A DNA stretch of 64,000 bases from Pedobacter cryoconitis (GTDB lineage Bacteria > Bacteroidota > Bacteroidia > Sphingobacteriales > Sphingobacteriaceae). The position numbers and the translations under genes were made by a program. Positions 61,998 through 64,000 of this stretch are shown here, in pieces (within the stretch, counting starts at the first letter, position 1; every line of letters begins with the position of its first letter). The notes under the pieces are model-generated. The model ran no database searches and had not been told where the DNA came from. It saw only the letters and a program-made list of their open reading frames with translations. Where the stretch lies: contig NZ_JACHCG010000005.1 of the NCBI RefSeq assembly GCF_014200595.1, positions 310,001 to 374,000 on the forward strand, given 5' to 3'.

Positions 61998-62840
61998 ATG
62001 AAATGGTTCGGTAAGGGTAGTGATAATATAGAAGACGCAAGAGGCTCCTCTGGAGGAAAAACGTTGTTAGGTGGTGGTATTGGCCTGATTGTCGTGCTTG
62101 TCGGAATGTTTTTTGGTACTGACCTTACCGGCCTTGTTTCCCAACTACCTTTAGGTGAAACTCAGCAGGTTGAAGTTAAAAAAGGATTAAATACTGATCC
62201 TGAACTGAAATTTGTAAGTGGTGTACTGGAATCTACAGAACAGGTCTGGGATGAAGAGTTTAGTAAAATGGGCAAAACTTATGAGCATCCTAAACTCCAG
62301 GTATTTACAGGCAGTGTAGAGTCTGCCTGTGGTCGCGCAGACGCTGCGGTAGGCCCCTTTTATTGCCCCGGCGATCATAAAGTATACATTGACCTTAGTT
62401 TTTATACGGAATTAAAGGATCGCTTTGGTGCAGCAGGAGATTTCGCACAGGCTTACGTGGTCGCACATGAAGTAGGCCATCACGTACAAAACTTATTAGG
62501 CATATCGGAGAAATTGGAACGCGCACGTGGTTCCTTATCCAAAACAGAATACAATAAACTTTCTGTCAAGTTGGAATTACAGGCCGACTTTTTTGCTGGT
62601 TTGTGGGCCAATCATGCACAAAATCTTAAGGATTTTGAATTAGATCCCGGAGATCTGGAGGAGGCACTTACTGCTGCAAATGCAATTGGTGATGATAAAC
62701 TACAACGACAATCCAGCGGACAGGTTGTTCCTGATGCTTTTACGCACGGAACTTCAGCACAAAGAATGTACTGGTTCAAAAAAGGATTTGATACCGGAGA
62801 TATAAACCAGGGAGATACCTTTACTAGTAATCAGCTTTAA
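61998..62840 (+). CDS. ypfJ: YpfJ/KPN_02809-type neutral zinc metallopeptidase
   Basis: The 280-residue protein has an N-terminal cytoplasmic tail, one transmembrane helix (residues about 25-45, GGGIGLIVVLVGMFFGTDL) and the zinc site VVAHEVGHHVQNLLG (HExxH) near residue 155. FTGSVESACGRADAAVGPFYCPGDHKVYIDLSFY and ELQADFFAGLWANH are family markers. The substrate is unknown. It ends 21 bases before the receiver-kinase gene on the same strand. Confidence 0.92.
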   Translation: MKWFGKGSDNIEDARGSSGGKTLLGGGIGLIVVLVGMFFGTDLTGLVSQLPLGETQQVEVKKGLNTDPELKFVSGVLESTEQVWDEEFSKMGKTYEHPKLQVFTGSVESACGRADAAVGPFYCPGDHKVYIDLSFYTELKDRFGAAGDFAQAYVVAHEVGHHVQNLLGISEKLERARGSLSKTEYNKLSVKLELQADFFAGLWANHAQNLKDFELDPGDLEEALTAANAIGDDKLQRQSSGQVVPDAFTHGTSAQRMYWFKKGFDTGDINQGDTFTSNQL

Positions 62841-62861
62841 AATTATTATTTATTCATCATA

Positions 62862-63986
62862 ATGATCCTAATTGTAGACGATACACCAGAGAATCTGATC
62901 TCGCTAAAAAAAGTTCTCGAAAGACACAATTTTGAAGTCGATACAGCTTCTTCCGGAGAAGAAGCTTTGAAAAAAGTGCTTAAAACGGCTTACGTATTAA
63001 TCATATTAGATGTTCAGATGCCCGGGATGGATGGTTTTGAAGTTGCAGAAGCCATTGCAGGATACAGTAAGGCCAAAGAAACAGCAATCATCTTTTTATC
63101 TGCCGCAAATACTGAACTCAGCTTTATCACTAAAGGCTATTCTTCAGGAGGGTTGGATTATATTACTAAACCTGTAGATATCAATATCCTGCTTTTAAAA
63201 GTAAAAACATTTTACAGGATCTATGAACAAAGCAGGAAACTCATAGAAATTCAGAAAACGCTGCTCGAAGAAATAGAATTCAGAAAAAGAGCAGAAAGAA
63301 AAAAAGATGAATTTATCAGTATTGCCAGCCATGAGTTAAAAACGCCTTTGACCAGTGTGAAGGGATATGTCCAGTTATTGGAAAGAAGTGTCGATAAAGG
63401 GGATATTCCAACGGTAAAAAAGCATTTAAAGAAAGCGCAGTTGCAACTGGATAAGCTGAGCGATCTGATTGCTGATTTACTTGATATTTCTAAAATTGAA
63501 AGTGGGAAACTGAAGTTTAATAAACAATACTTCAATCTGAATACTCTTTTAGATAACATTCTGGAAGTGATCCACCAGTCTAATCCTGAATTTACCATTA
63601 TAAAAAATGGACACGTTCCTACTGAAATCTTTGCAGATGAAATGCGGATTGAACAGGTGGTGGTAAACTTTCTAACGAATGCCATCAAATATGCTCCCGG
63701 AACAACCGAAGTTCATATAAACGTGGCAGTAGAAGATGACCGGGTAACGGTAGCGGTGAGGGATTTTGGAATAGGGATTGAGCCGGAGCAGCAAAAGAAT
63801 GTCTTTGATAAATTTTATCGGGTAGAGGAAACATCTATCCATTTCCAGGGTTTAGGAATTGGTTTATATATTTCTGCCGAAATTATAGGAAGACACGGTG
63901 GCACAGTAGGTGTAAATAGTATTTTAGGAGAGGGATCTGAATTTTACTTCAATATCCCTTTAATTTCAACAACAGAGACAGCTTAA
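62862..63986 (+). CDS. Hybrid response-regulator histidine kinase (REC-HisKA-HATPase)
   Basis: The 374-residue protein starts with a receiver domain (phosphoacceptor Asp in LIILDVQMPGMDGFEVAEA) and continues into a HisKA helix (FISIASHELKTPLTSVKGYVQ, with the phosphoacceptor His) and HATPase (VVNFLTNAIKYAPG, VRDFGIGIEPEQQ, GLGIGLYISAEIIGRHGG). It has no transmembrane segment, so the signal comes through the receiver or from a partner kinase. This order, REC before kinase, fits a phosphorelay output-to-kinase arrangement. Confidence 0.92.
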   Translation: MILIVDDTPENLISLKKVLERHNFEVDTASSGEEALKKVLKTAYVLIILDVQMPGMDGFEVAEAIAGYSKAKETAIIFLSAANTELSFITKGYSSGGLDYITKPVDINILLLKVKTFYRIYEQSRKLIEIQKTLLEEIEFRKRAERKKDEFISIASHELKTPLTSVKGYVQLLERSVDKGDIPTVKKHLKKAQLQLDKLSDLIADLLDISKIESGKLKFNKQYFNLNTLLDNILEVIHQSNPEFTIIKNGHVPTEIFADEMRIEQVVVNFLTNAIKYAPGTTEVHINVAVEDDRVTVAVRDFGIGIEPEQQKNVFDKFYRVEETSIHFQGLGIGLYISAEIIGRHGGTVGVNSILGEGSEFYFNIPLISTTETA

Positions 63987-64000
63987 AAATATTTCTTTTT

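Overview
The window reads as about 64 kb of chromosome from a Bacteroidota bacterium, most likely a Sphingobacteriaceae member close to Pedobacter (lineage is inference). The supporting signs are an LpxC-FabZ fusion, PorX (response regulator plus PglZ, type IX secretion signalling), DUF4175, DUF3347, DUF2911 and HYC_CC_PP proteins, Bacteroidetes-type YbeY and EF-P, and several promoters of the TTG-N19/21-TAnnTTTG type found in this phylum. Base composition looks moderately AT-rich. No rRNA, tRNA, CRISPR array or intact transposase gene was seen.

Layout. 1-2.9 kb: divergent nadA (partial) and nadB, then a gamma-carbonic-anhydrase-like protein. 2.9-13.3 kb, minus strand: Ig-like lipoprotein, mnmG with two inverted ParB-type parS sites just upstream, ABC-F ATPase, ybeY, a large DUF4175 coiled-coil membrane protein and a cold-shock protein. 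13.3-21 kb: lipoprotein, large secreted zinc metalloprotease, PBP4-like carboxypeptidase, MFS transporter and an alanine-dehydrogenase-like gene. 21-29 kb: tsaE and porX, a divergent HD phosphohydrolase, the lipid A cluster lpxD/lpxC-fabZ/lpxA, an orphan ABC ATPase and efp. 29.2-30.05 kb: an 828-bp transposon-like element with 21-bp perfect terminal inverted repeats and an 8-bp target duplication. 30-34.5 kb: subtilase, a small unknown protein, folate and DNA-repair enzymes, cyclophilin. 34.6-37.7 kb: a putative copper-handling envelope cluster and YceI. 37.7-41 kb: YgiD and a DPP-IV-type peptidase. 41-42.4 kb: a mycobacterial-type ahpC-ahpD peroxide defence pair. 42.5-56.2 kb: two multidrug efflux operons, each with its own TetR regulator and a palindromic candidate operator (RND type on plus, EmrAB-TolC type on minus), separated by ppc. 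56-64 kb: small membrane protein, DUF2911 protein, SMR exporter with a Crp-type regulator, a MenI-like thioesterase, DinB protein, sensor kinase, gltX, a YpfJ-type metalloprotein and a REC-histidine kinase.

Most genes are core housekeeping or envelope functions. The least ordinary items are the 828-bp element with its nested symmetric hairpin and 10-bp tandem repeats, the parS pair upstream of mnmG, the shared operator motif linking tetR to the RND operon, and the AhpC/AhpD pairing. All family assignments come from reading motifs by eye; no database search was run.
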